Assembly (NCBI GenBank): GCA_905477785.1
Contig: CAJQGR010000007.1
Span: 1 to 64,000, forward strand
From: an uncultured Hellea sp.
GTDB taxonomy: Bacteria; Pseudomonadota; Alphaproteobacteria; Caulobacterales; Maricaulaceae
Length of the DNA stretch: 64,000 nucleotides
Direction: 5' to 3'
Positions 28,190 through 36,046 of the stretch are shown piece by piece. A program made the translations under genes and the position numbers. The notes under the pieces are model-generated. The model was not told where the DNA came from. It saw nothing but the letters and a program-made list of their open reading frames with translations, and made no database searches. Numbering within the stretch: the stretch's first letter is position 1; the number at the start of each line of letters is the position of its first letter.

Positions 28190-28824
28190 CTTACTCTTAT
28201 TTTAGGGTCAGGGGAATTTCTACGCATCGCTTTTAAAAACTCTCCGCGTGGAGCTGGTATCGCAACTTCAGGTAAGTCATTACCACTGGGTGGATTTTTC
28301 CAAAATAAATTCCAGGAAGGAAAGAGCTCATGATAAGCTCCTTCATATTCTTCACGATCTGGCCATCGCATTTTATTTTCACCTACTGGCGGAGCATTCA
28401 AATCAGTGGCGTACCAATAACAAGGCAATCTTCGCCTAAAATACCAGGTATCATCTATTCTTTGGTAATTATCCCAGTACATCATTTGCATTATAATCCA
28501 GTCTGTTCCGCCGTCATCTCTGGGAGTTTCATGCTCATTTTTGGAATAAACAATACCATGGGCTGTATCCGGATCATCAAATTCTATAATATGATTACCT
28601 ATATGATGAGATGTTCCGATAAACTGAAATCGCAAAGTATCATCAAGCCAGCTTTTTAATGCTTCCCTTCCGGAAGTATTTTTACTTACCCTTATATCTT
28701 CAGCAAACAAATTCACATGTGCATCTAAATCCCGCATATCTAGAGATAAGGAATACTTAGAAACTAGTTGTCGTATAGCCTCAAGAGACTCTAATCTGTC
28801 TATTCTTGCTTCAAACTTGTTCAT
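28186..28824 (-). CDS. SnoaL/BaiE-like dehydratase-fold protein
   Basis: The 212-residue product (ATG 28824) has Tyr24-x4-Asp29 in VSKYSLSLD and histidines 73, 74 and 78 in GTSHHIGNHIIEF, again the BaiE-like catalytic positions, plus a long C-terminal extension of about 70 residues rich in Trp and Pro. I chose ATG 28824 because GGGAG lies 5 nt upstream; the in-frame ATG at 28851 has no such site. A hydroxysteroid dehydratase is the favoured inference. Confidence 0.65.
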   Translation of the reverse strand: MNKFEARIDRLESLEAIRQLVSKYSLSLDMRDLDAHVNLFAEDIRVSKNTSGREALKSWLDDTLRFQFIGTSHHIGNHIIEFDDPDTAHGIVYSKNEHETPRDDGGTDWIIMQMMYWDNYQRIDDTWYFRRRLPCYWYATDLNAPPVGENKMRWPDREEYEGAYHELFPSWNLFWKNPPSGNDLPEVAIPAPRGEFLKAMRRNSPDPKIRVR

Positions 28825-28858
28825 TCTTACTCCCATGCTATATATTAACATAATGAAC

Positions 28859-28927
28859 TACGCAATTTACTCTATTCTTTTGACTTATAACTTATTTTGC
28901 GTATTTTATTAGCATGTTTACTACGCA
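28859..28927. promoter_or_regulatory. Operator array C, hsaB-like divergent gap (39/24 bp)
   Basis: Core hexamers TACGCA 28859-28864, TGCGTA 28898-28903 and TACGCA 28922-28927 have centres 39 and 24 bp apart. The 24-bp pair faces the hsaB-like gene; the last centre is 11.5 bp before its ATG at 28936. The middle site overlaps the -10 box of the proposed promoter. Confidence 0.78.
28880..28907 (+). promoter_or_regulatory. Probable promoter of the hsaB-like operon
   Basis: TTGACT (28880-28885) and TATTTT (28902-28907) are separated by 16 bp and fit sigma-70 boxes. TGCGTA of array C covers the spacer end and the start of the -10. No clear Shine-Dalgarno sequence precedes ATG 28936; the third operator lies where one would be expected. 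Confidence 0.55.
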
Positions 28928-28935
28928 AATTTACA

Positions 28936-29886
28936 ATGTCCAAGATTAATCCAAATAATTTTCGCAATGCACTCGGTCAGTTTGCAACTGGTGTTACTAT
29001 AGTTACAACAGTCGACGATACAAACCTTCCTGTTGGTGTCACTGCTAGCAGCTTCAATTCTGTTTCTTTAGACCCTCCTTTAGTTTTATGGTCTTTATCA
29101 AAGAATGCAAAGTCTATGCCAGCATATCAAAATTCTGGTGGATTTAATGTCCATGTACTAGCAAGTCATCAAATGGATTTATCCAATAAATTTGCCCGTA
29201 GCGAAGAGGACAAATTTGAAAATGTAGAATGGAGTCGTTGTAAAGAGGGAATGCCAGTTTTAGCTGAATACGCCGCTCTATTTAAATGTAAAACTAATTT
29301 TCAATACGAAGGGGGAGATCATATTATCTTTGTTGGTGAAGTAATTAGTTATGAAACCAATGATTTACCTGTATTAGTTTTTCATGCTGGAAAATACGCA
29401 TATGCTAAACAAAAGCCTATTAAACATGAGCCACAGCCTGCAGGAATTGATCTGGGGTTAGGACAATTTTCAAATGATTTTCTTTTATATTTATTATCAA
29501 GAGCGCATTTTCAAACAAGTTTCCCTGTTAGAAAAGAGTGCCTAAAAATGGGTGTAAGTGAACCGGAATATTTTTGTTTATCATTACTTTCTATGAGCGG
29601 ACCAATTCCAAAAAAAGAAATTATCGGCCGTTTAGAGCACACAGGTCATCACCCTGACTCTGAGATATTCGCACGTCTAGCACGTAAAAAATATATTGAT
29701 ACAAACAACAATAATATATGTATTTCAAAAAAAGGGCGTCAAATTTTTATTAAAATTCTAGCTCAATCTAAAGCTCTGGAAGAGCAACTTCTTAAGCATT
29801 TTTCAAATGATGAGCTGTTAGAGGCTAATAACTTTCTAAAAAAAATAATTAAAATTACTGGATCAGATATTCCAGAGCTATGGTAG
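28936..29886 (+). CDS. hsaB: HsaB-like flavin reductase with C-terminal MarR-like domain
   Basis: From ATG 28936 the product has 316 residues. Residues 1 to about 160 are a flavin reductase domain (GQFATGVTIVTT, VTASSFNSVSLDPPLVLWSL), the part equivalent to HsaB, which supplies reduced flavin to HsaA. The remaining about 150 residues look like a MarR-type winged helix (CLSLLSMSGPIPKKEI, GRLEHTGHHPDS, LARKKYID). That size and layout match the C1 reductase of Acinetobacter p-hydroxyphenylacetate hydroxylase, whose C-terminal domain couples reductase activity to the substrate. A TTG-initiated upstream extension at 28897 runs through array C and is rejected. Confidence 0.82.
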   Translation: MSKINPNNFRNALGQFATGVTIVTTVDDTNLPVGVTASSFNSVSLDPPLVLWSLSKNAKSMPAYQNSGGFNVHVLASHQMDLSNKFARSEEDKFENVEWSRCKEGMPVLAEYAALFKCKTNFQYEGGDHIIFVGEVISYETNDLPVLVFHAGKYAYAKQKPIKHEPQPAGIDLGLGQFSNDFLLYLLSRAHFQTSFPVRKECLKMGVSEPEYFCLSLLSMSGPIPKKEIIGRLEHTGHHPDSEIFARLARKKYIDTNNNNICISKKGRQIFIKILAQSKALEEQLLKHFSNDELLEANNFLKKIIKITGSDIPELW

Positions 29887-29894
29887 GTTTAAAT

Positions 29895-30647
29895 ATGCTC
29901 AAAAATAAAGTTGCGTTAATTACGGGTGGAGGCCAAGGTATTGGCCAAGGAATAGCCAAATCATTAGCTAAACAAGGTGCAAACATAGTTGTAACTGGAA
30001 GAACATTAGAAAAATGTGAAAATACTGTTGATCTTCTCAAGCCTTTAAATGTTGATACATTACCAATCCGGTGCGATGTAAAGTCTACCAGAGATTTAGA
30101 AAATTGTATTGACCTTACAATTAAAAAATTTGGTCGCTTAGATATTCTAGTGAATAATGCCCAAGAAGTAGCACGCGGGCCTCTACTAAATATTTCAGAT
30201 ACACAGATAAATGATAATTGGAATTCCGGTCCATTAGCAACTTTTCGCCTGATGAAAATGGCATATCCACATCTAGTTCAAAGCAAAGGAAATATAATTA
30301 ATTTGTGCAGCTCCGTAATGAAAAGGTGGGATGTTAGCACTTACGGTGTATATGCTGCCGTGAAAGCTGCAACCCAGCAACTTACTCGGGCTGCCGCAAA
30401 TGAATGGGGTAAAGATGGCATTAGAGTCAATGCAATAATGCCTCATGCAAAATCACCAGCACTTGCAGGATGGATGGATGCAAACCCAGTTGAAGCAAAA
30501 CACTTTCAAGCTAGCATACCACTTGGTTATGTTGGTGATTGCGAACAAGATATAGGTGAATTTGTTGCAATGATGTGTAGTGATGGAGCACGCTACTTAT
30601 CAGGTCAAACTATAGCACTTGATGGCGGACAGGTTTTTATAGGTTAG
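29895..30647 (+). CDS. Short-chain dehydrogenase/reductase
   Basis: From ATG 29895 the product is a 250-residue SDR with TGGGQGIGQG near residue 10, NNAQE in place of the usual NNAG, catalytic Tyr-Lys in YAAVK and a C-terminal LSGQTIALDGG. An upstream ATG at 29880 would overlap the flavin reductase gene and add residues before the normal SDR start, so I prefer 29895. Cofactor and substrate cannot be fixed; hydroxysteroid oxidation is plausible. Confidence 0.8.
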   Translation: MLKNKVALITGGGQGIGQGIAKSLAKQGANIVVTGRTLEKCENTVDLLKPLNVDTLPIRCDVKSTRDLENCIDLTIKKFGRLDILVNNAQEVARGPLLNISDTQINDNWNSGPLATFRLMKMAYPHLVQSKGNIINLCSSVMKRWDVSTYGVYAAVKAATQQLTRAAANEWGKDGIRVNAIMPHAKSPALAGWMDANPVEAKHFQASIPLGYVGDCEQDIGEFVAMMCSDGARYLSGQTIALDGGQVFIG

Positions 30648-30649
30648 TT

Positions 30650-31366
30650 ATGTTTGATTTAAATGGACGAAAAGCTTTAATAACTGGGGCTGGACAAGGA
30701 ATGGGGTTTGGAATTGCAAAAGCCTTAAAAGATGCTGGAGCAGATGTTTACATTAATGATTTGTATAAAGGTCGTGCTGAAAAAGCCGCTAAAGATATTG
30801 ATGCCATGGCAGTTCCAGGCGATATAACTAATGCAGAGGTTCGTAATGATTTTTTAAAAATTACAGGAAATATAGATATTTTAATTAATAATGCTGGTGT
30901 TCCTGTTAAGATGCCAACCAGTTTAAATCATGCACATAAACTTAAAGAAACTGACTATCAAAGACAACTTGACCTAAATTTTAATTCAATACGTGGACTA
31001 TGTATGATGTATCTACCAGAGATGAAAAAGCGTAAACATGGTCGTATATTAATAATAACATCAGAATCGCACAGATTAGGATTTTCTATGGGCTTATCCC
31101 ATTATGCATCAGCAAAATCAGCAGCTCTTGGATATATGCGCCAATTAGCTTCTGAGGTTGGGAGCTTTGGAATAACCATTAATGCCCTATCTCTTGGTTC
31201 AATGAACAATTTTGATGGCCATGAACGAGCAGCTTATAGTACAATGGTAGGTAGAGCTGGCACACCACAAGATGTAGGAGCAGCATCCTTATATCTCTGC
31301 TCTAATGAAGCAAGCTGGATGACAGGGCAAACTATACCTCTTAATGGTGGAGCCTGCACCGCCTAA
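30650..31366 (+). CDS. Short-chain dehydrogenase/reductase
   Basis: The 238-residue SDR has TGAGQGMG near residue 12, Asp in NDLYKG where NAD-dependent enzymes carry an acidic residue, NNAGV, the catalytic serine region ITSESH and Tyr-Lys in YASAK. It starts 2 nt after the previous SDR, so the two are co-transcribed with the HsaB-like gene. The end is 9 nt from the convergent sulfotransferase, with no visible terminator. Confidence 0.82.
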   Translation: MFDLNGRKALITGAGQGMGFGIAKALKDAGADVYINDLYKGRAEKAAKDIDAMAVPGDITNAEVRNDFLKITGNIDILINNAGVPVKMPTSLNHAHKLKETDYQRQLDLNFNSIRGLCMMYLPEMKKRKHGRILIITSESHRLGFSMGLSHYASAKSAALGYMRQLASEVGSFGITINALSLGSMNNFDGHERAAYSTMVGRAGTPQDVGAASLYLCSNEASWMTGQTIPLNGGACTA

Positions 31367-31375
31367 TGAATTTCT

Positions 31376-32704
31376 TCAAACCTCTACCTCAACAGGAAAA
31401 GCTTTATAGTAAAAATCAAAACGCTCCCTAATTTCCTCAGGTTGGACACCAAAGTGTTTCTTTAAATTATAACTGACACGGCCATTCTTTCCACGGGGGT
31501 GAGCTTTAATAAAAGCATTCATCTCATTCTTTGCTTTCCTAGTTAATTCAAGGCCATGTAAATCATATATCTTCTCGATAGTATTCATATCGCCCGCCAT
31601 AAATTCATGAAAAAGTACATCCAAGCTTTGCTCAGGTCTCCAAAGATGTCTATCACGCACGCACGCCCGTAACAGAGATTCAATTCGGTTAGTCCAATAC
31701 TCAATAACGTTTGATGTATCTACAGAGGTTCTTAGAATTCTATGGCCATAAGCAATCATTGTAGCTGTAGATTGAATAACAGCAACTGGGTCTCGATGGG
31801 TTATAATTGCAGTGGCATCAGGCATCACAGACTTAAGAATTGGTAACTGTTCAGGGTTCTGAACGCATTTTAGTACCCAACATTTATCAGCGTCAGAATC
31901 GATTTGTAAAAGCTTTAAAATTTTGATCATGTAAGCATAGTGAGGGGTCTGATCTTTAGAAAAATAATAATCGCGATAACTAGGCACCATAGATGTCCAT
32001 TCAAATTGATTAGAGCCAAAATTAAAAGTCATAAGCTCTAATTCTTCATGTATGTGATCTGGGTTCATTGGATGCATTGCCGCCAAATCAGGACCCATTA
32101 TTTGCATTCCTGACCATCTAGCACTACATCTTAAATAACGCGGGTCATCTTGCACCAAACTATCACCACTATTTAAAAGCCTCATTAAAAATCTAGATGA
32201 TAACTTAAGTCCAATACTTGCTTTTTCTTTGCCTGGTGCATGGAAAGGTTCTTGAGCAAGCCATAGAGGAAGAGACATAAAACGAGAGTCTGATGCTAAT
32301 AAATTTACTAAATGTGTAGTACCAGAGCGAGGTAGGCCAGAAACAGAAAGTGGTTTTTTAATTTTGATTTTTTCATAATCTGGATTTTCCTTGATTTTAT
32401 TTTGAATAATCAAGTGATTACTTGCGCATCTTACCAAATCCTTAAAACATTGCTGCTCACCTATACCAGATAACTCTTTATCACTCTTATAAGCATCGAG
32501 TAATACTTGAAGGGCTTCCCTAAAACTTTCATCTCCAAAATCGGATAACCCTGTTTGTTTTTTAGCTGCATCCAGTACTGCAGCTTGCGTAAAATTGATT
32601 TTACCTTTCTTTGAATTACTCAACGCAATTTTTTGTAAAAATGTTAATTTAGGACTATCTAAATCATCAAAAATTATTTCTTTTTGCGTACGCTTACTTA
32701 ACAT
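31376..32704 (-). CDS. Sulfotransferase family protein
   Basis: The 442-residue protein has the PAPS 5'-phosphosulfate loop GLPRSGTTHL near residue 120, a 3'-phosphate-binding region ITHRDPVAVIQS and a preceding FGDESFREAL motif typical of bacterial sulfotransferase-3 family members that act on small molecules. It may sulfate a steroid or lipid hydroxyl; direction and substrate are unknown. A second homologue lies at 38703-39860. It follows the lipoprotein hydrolase gene by 3 nt. Confidence 0.82.
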   Translation of the reverse strand: MLSKRTQKEIIFDDLDSPKLTFLQKIALSNSKKGKINFTQAAVLDAAKKQTGLSDFGDESFREALQVLLDAYKSDKELSGIGEQQCFKDLVRCASNHLIIQNKIKENPDYEKIKIKKPLSVSGLPRSGTTHLVNLLASDSRFMSLPLWLAQEPFHAPGKEKASIGLKLSSRFLMRLLNSGDSLVQDDPRYLRCSARWSGMQIMGPDLAAMHPMNPDHIHEELELMTFNFGSNQFEWTSMVPSYRDYYFSKDQTPHYAYMIKILKLLQIDSDADKCWVLKCVQNPEQLPILKSVMPDATAIITHRDPVAVIQSTATMIAYGHRILRTSVDTSNVIEYWTNRIESLLRACVRDRHLWRPEQSLDVLFHEFMAGDMNTIEKIYDLHGLELTRKAKNEMNAFIKAHPRGKNGRVSYNLKKHFGVQPEEIRERFDFYYKAFPVEVEV

Positions 32705-32707
32705 TAA

Positions 32708-33841
32708 TCAGAGTCCAAATATTTTCTTGATAAAGTTCATTTGTATCTCCTTACTTTTTTTATCGGCTTCAGGATTGTTTCCAACAATATAACCTTGACC
32801 AAGGCAAGACCCTGCTAATTCTCCTAATCCAGCTCTGATCTTTGCACGTTGACCTCTACTCATACCGGAAGCGGGGTTAAAACGACTAGACTTTCCATTA
32901 ACCAAAAAAGTGCCATCTGAATCAAATGAAAATTTGCAATCTTTTACAAAGCTTCCAGAAAAATTACTTAAAGGTTCAGAATTTTCCCAGGCATGCCCAG
33001 CACCATGAATTACATGACTTTCAACGCTGCTACCGCCCATTATAATTTCTTTATAAACTTCTTGGCATAGCTCTGGGTCAACCGAATTGTCGCTATCTCC
33101 ATGTATGGCTAAATAAGGTGCACCCGTAGTAACTTTATGACCTAATGTTTGGTGACATGGGCCATAAATATCCATGTGCAAAGCAAAAGGTGAAGTATTT
33201 GGAGCCATTATTTTTTTTAAACGATCATCCAAAACATATCTAGCTCCCATTCCTCCATAACTATAACCAGTAATTCCAATACGGGAAGGATCTATTGCTG
33301 GGTGGGTAGAGAGAATTTTTAAAGCTGAATATGCATCAGACATTATGTCAACTTCAGTAGCAATCATTGTTTTCATAACATAAGGCGTATCCTTAGTAAC
33401 ACCCCGTGGTTCATAATAATCAATGATTAATGCCGCTATACCATTCTCGGAAAAAAGTTTGGCATAACCGTTTTCTCTACCATTTTTTATTCCTCCAGAA
33501 CCATGCATTATAATAACTGCAGGAACAGGATTCTTTTTACTAGCACCATCGGGCATAACTAGCTTTGCTTTACCTGTATGCACTTGTAATTCGTCGTAAC
33601 CATTTAATACTCTGGAAAAATCATAAGGGCTCTTTATGGAGTAATAGATATAGCCGGAAACGCCCTCATCAAGTTTTGTCTTGGGTGTGGGGTAATCAGG
33701 AAATTTTGGTAATTGTAGTTCATCAAAAGATGAAGAAACGCTAGAAATTTTCACCTTTGGTTTTTGGGGTTCCGTATCTTGGAAGCTGCAAGAAGCAATT
33801 ATAAGCGATAATCCAATTAAATAATACTTATACAAAATCAC
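32708..33841 (-). CDS. Lipoprotein dienelactone hydrolase-like esterase
   Basis: The 377-residue protein starts with a lipoprotein signal ending in IIASC (Cys near 18), then a dienelactone hydrolase-like alpha/beta domain: IIMHGSGG, nucleophile in GYSYGG, acid in HGDSDNSVD and histidine in GAGHAWEN. It is probably anchored in the cell envelope and may hydrolyse an ester or lactone conjugate before uptake. It overlaps the MFS gene upstream by 4 nt, which supports a transport-linked role. Confidence 0.78.
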   Translation of the reverse strand: MILYKYYLIGLSLIIASCSFQDTEPQKPKVKISSVSSSFDELQLPKFPDYPTPKTKLDEGVSGYIYYSIKSPYDFSRVLNGYDELQVHTGKAKLVMPDGASKKNPVPAVIIMHGSGGIKNGRENGYAKLFSENGIAALIIDYYEPRGVTKDTPYVMKTMIATEVDIMSDAYSALKILSTHPAIDPSRIGITGYSYGGMGARYVLDDRLKKIMAPNTSPFALHMDIYGPCHQTLGHKVTTGAPYLAIHGDSDNSVDPELCQEVYKEIIMGGSSVESHVIHGAGHAWENSEPLSNFSGSFVKDCKFSFDSDGTFLVNGKSSRFNPASGMSRGQRAKIRAGLGELAGSCLGQGYIVGNNPEADKKSKEIQMNFIKKIFGL

Positions 33842-34998
33842 CCTCCAAGAAATTCATTGTTATCAACTGGATTAGGTTTAGTTAGAAAGATCAAAATTGA
33901 AGGTAGTAATGAACAAATAAAAACCAACATATAAAGACTGCTGGTGCTACCCCCTTCTAGGAGGCGTCCCGCTATCTTACCACCAAAAATCATAGAAATA
34001 CCAAAAGACATTGGAACCAATACAACAAGTTTATTTGATACATCAAATCTAACAATAGCCGCTGTTTGATAAAGACAACCTAGTGTAAAACCAAACTCCC
34101 ATATCCAACTAGAGATCATAAAAATTGTAAAGTTTTTAGCTGTAAATAATCCTATAACACCTACAATTAGAATTAGGAAAGCATATAAATGAGGCATACG
34201 TAAACCCGCTTTAGCACCTATGATGGCACCCAAAACACCTGCTCCACCGCCAAGCCATTTTAAGACACCAAACATCATACCATTTTGAGCATCTGTAGGT
34301 GAAAATTTTTGTGCAATAATATAAAGAAAGAAGAACAATCCTACATTTGCAAGAAGGTATATCGTAAATATCAAAAGAACAGACCAGCTAGATCCTGATT
34401 TTCGCCAACTTGGAAAACCTTTAAGTTTTTCAACTGTCTTAGATGTACTATGTTTAGGAAAAGCACATACACCTATTCCCAAAAAAATAGTAAATACAGC
34501 CATGCCAAACATAGCACCTGTAAAGCCTGCATTAGAAACAAAAAATGAAGGAAGAAAAACTAAAAATAACCCAATTGAAAGTAACTCCACAGACAACCGA
34601 GTACCATAAGCACGCTCTGGATCAGGCATATCAGCTAAGACTCTCATTGCCAGGGCAATAGCTAGAGCACAGAAAAAACCAAAAACTAAAAATCCAAAAT
34701 AAATGTAATCACGAGGCAATCCCATTGATACTAAAAAAGAAAAAGCAACTGCTAAAATTATAAAAAAAGCTGTTTTCTGCCATTGAAAACTATCAACCCA
34801 AAGTGGACCTGTTAAAGTTCCGGCAAGATAACCCACACCTGCCATAAGTGATAAATTACCTAATTCAGCATTATTAAAGCCAAAGGCTTCTCCTGCTGTT
34901 CCTAATAAAATAGGCATTGTATTAAACACTAATCCGCCGATAGCAGAGACCATAGATACTGCAATAATAATTGTTATATTAGCCTTCAATAATCTCAC
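33838..34998 (-). CDS. MFS transporter
   Basis: The 386-residue hydrophobic protein has about 12 predicted membrane helices (for example AVSMVSAIGGLVFNTMPILL and YIYFGFLVFGFFCALAIALA). It is a major facilitator without the classical sugar-porter signatures. It lies between an SDR and a lipoprotein hydrolase with a 1-nt gap and a 4-nt overlap, so uptake of the hydrolase product is a reasonable inference. Confidence 0.78.
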   Translation of the reverse strand: MRLLKANITIIIAVSMVSAIGGLVFNTMPILLGTAGEAFGFNNAELGNLSLMAGVGYLAGTLTGPLWVDSFQWQKTAFFIILAVAFSFLVSMGLPRDYIYFGFLVFGFFCALAIALAMRVLADMPDPERAYGTRLSVELLSIGLFLVFLPSFFVSNAGFTGAMFGMAVFTIFLGIGVCAFPKHSTSKTVEKLKGFPSWRKSGSSWSVLLIFTIYLLANVGLFFFLYIIAQKFSPTDAQNGMMFGVLKWLGGGAGVLGAIIGAKAGLRMPHLYAFLILIVGVIGLFTAKNFTIFMISSWIWEFGFTLGCLYQTAAIVRFDVSNKLVVLVPMSFGISMIFGGKIAGRLLEGGSTSSLYMLVFICSLLPSILIFLTKPNPVDNNEFLGG

Positions 34999-34999
34999 T

Positions 35000-35878
35000 C
35001 TAATATACTCTTGCCGGATTCGGTAAGTTTGGCGAACCTAACATCTCTCTATGGCTAGGCGGTTGCTTGCCGTTACGGTCTTTAATTCCGTAGCGATCTT
35101 TTGCAATTTCAGCGCCAACTAATGTGTAACCACTTATTTCTTGGGCTTTTGTGTCATTAGCAATCGCATATAGAATATGACCTGTGAACTGAGGAGTTTC
35201 AGCCATTGCTATAAAATCTTTATATTGCTCAGGGTGAACCTCTGCAGCGATAAGCGCACGCTCTGTCAAGAGAGGGCCCATCCATATCGATACAGCTTGA
35301 ACATTAAATGGTTCTAAATCAACTGCCATATCATGAGCAAGTTTATCTAAGCCAGCTTTTTGAGCACCATAAGCAGGACCATGCATATAACAACTCGCAC
35401 CAAAAGATGAGCCCATAGCGATCAATCCACTCTTTTGTTTAGTCATAATCTTTGCTGCGTGCCAGCTCGCTACATATGCCGATCGTAATCCAACGTTCAG
35501 TATATTCTGGGCATTTAATTCCTTATCCCAAAAAGGCTTTTGCTCAATAAGTTGGTGGTGAATATAGGCTGCATTATTCATCAAAATATCTAGACGCCCT
35601 TGTTCATCCATAACTTTTTCAAAAAGATTTTCGATCTGATTATCATCAGCGCTGTCACAAATAACAGCTATACCCTTACCTCCAACATTACTGCACTCTT
35701 CAGCAGTTTGCTCAACGGTACCTGGCAAAGCAGTTCCATCCCAGCCCTTTGCCTTTCCTACTATTTTTGTTCTTCCAGTAACATAAACAGTCATTCCCTT
35801 TTCTGCTAGACCCAGTGCTATACCTTTACCTGCCCCTCTACTAGCGCCTGTTACAATTGCAACTTTCGGATTTGGCAT
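35000..35878 (-). CDS. Short-chain dehydrogenase, DHRS1-like
   Basis: From ATG 35878 the product is 292 residues: TGASRGAGKG near residue 10, the insert GRTKIVGKAKGWDGTALPGTV typical of DHRS1-type SDRs, NNAAY, Tyr-Lys in YGAQK and a C-terminal tail. I chose 35878 because GGGGG lies 5 nt upstream; the longer in-frame ATG at 35899 is less likely. DHRS1 enzymes reduce varied carbonyls including steroids, but specificity here is unknown. Confidence 0.8.
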   Translation of the reverse strand: MPNPKVAIVTGASRGAGKGIALGLAEKGMTVYVTGRTKIVGKAKGWDGTALPGTVEQTAEECSNVGGKGIAVICDSADDNQIENLFEKVMDEQGRLDILMNNAAYIHHQLIEQKPFWDKELNAQNILNVGLRSAYVASWHAAKIMTKQKSGLIAMGSSFGASCYMHGPAYGAQKAGLDKLAHDMAVDLEPFNVQAVSIWMGPLLTERALIAAEVHPEQYKDFIAMAETPQFTGHILYAIANDTKAQEISGYTLVGAEIAKDRYGIKDRNGKQPPSHREMLGSPNLPNPARVY

Positions 35879-35933
35879 AATTACCCCCATAAATAACAAA
35901 ATCTTTAGATAACCAATAACAGAGATGTTAGAA

Positions 35934-36002
35934 TGCGCAATAATTTTGTCATAATTTTACGTATTCTAAGAAATAATAGGTCATTTATCTTGATTTTGCG
36001 TA
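35934..36002. promoter_or_regulatory. Operator array D, SDR / ketosteroid dehydrogenase gap (24/39 bp)
   Basis: Core hexamers TGCGCA 35934-35939, TACGTA 35958-35963 and TGCGTA 35997-36002 have centres 24 and 39 bp apart. The 24-bp pair faces the minus-strand SDR and the single site faces the ketosteroid dehydrogenase gene. A fourth half-match, TTTGCGAT, lies at 36028-36035. Confidence 0.75.
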
Positions 36003-36046
36003 GTTTTTAGACAAAAATAACATATAATTTGCGATAGGGGCCAAAT

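Noticed and set aside
28897..28935. TTG-initiated extension of the hsaB-like gene
   Set aside because: It covers the proposed -10 box and operator sites; ATG 28936 gives the usual flavin reductase start.
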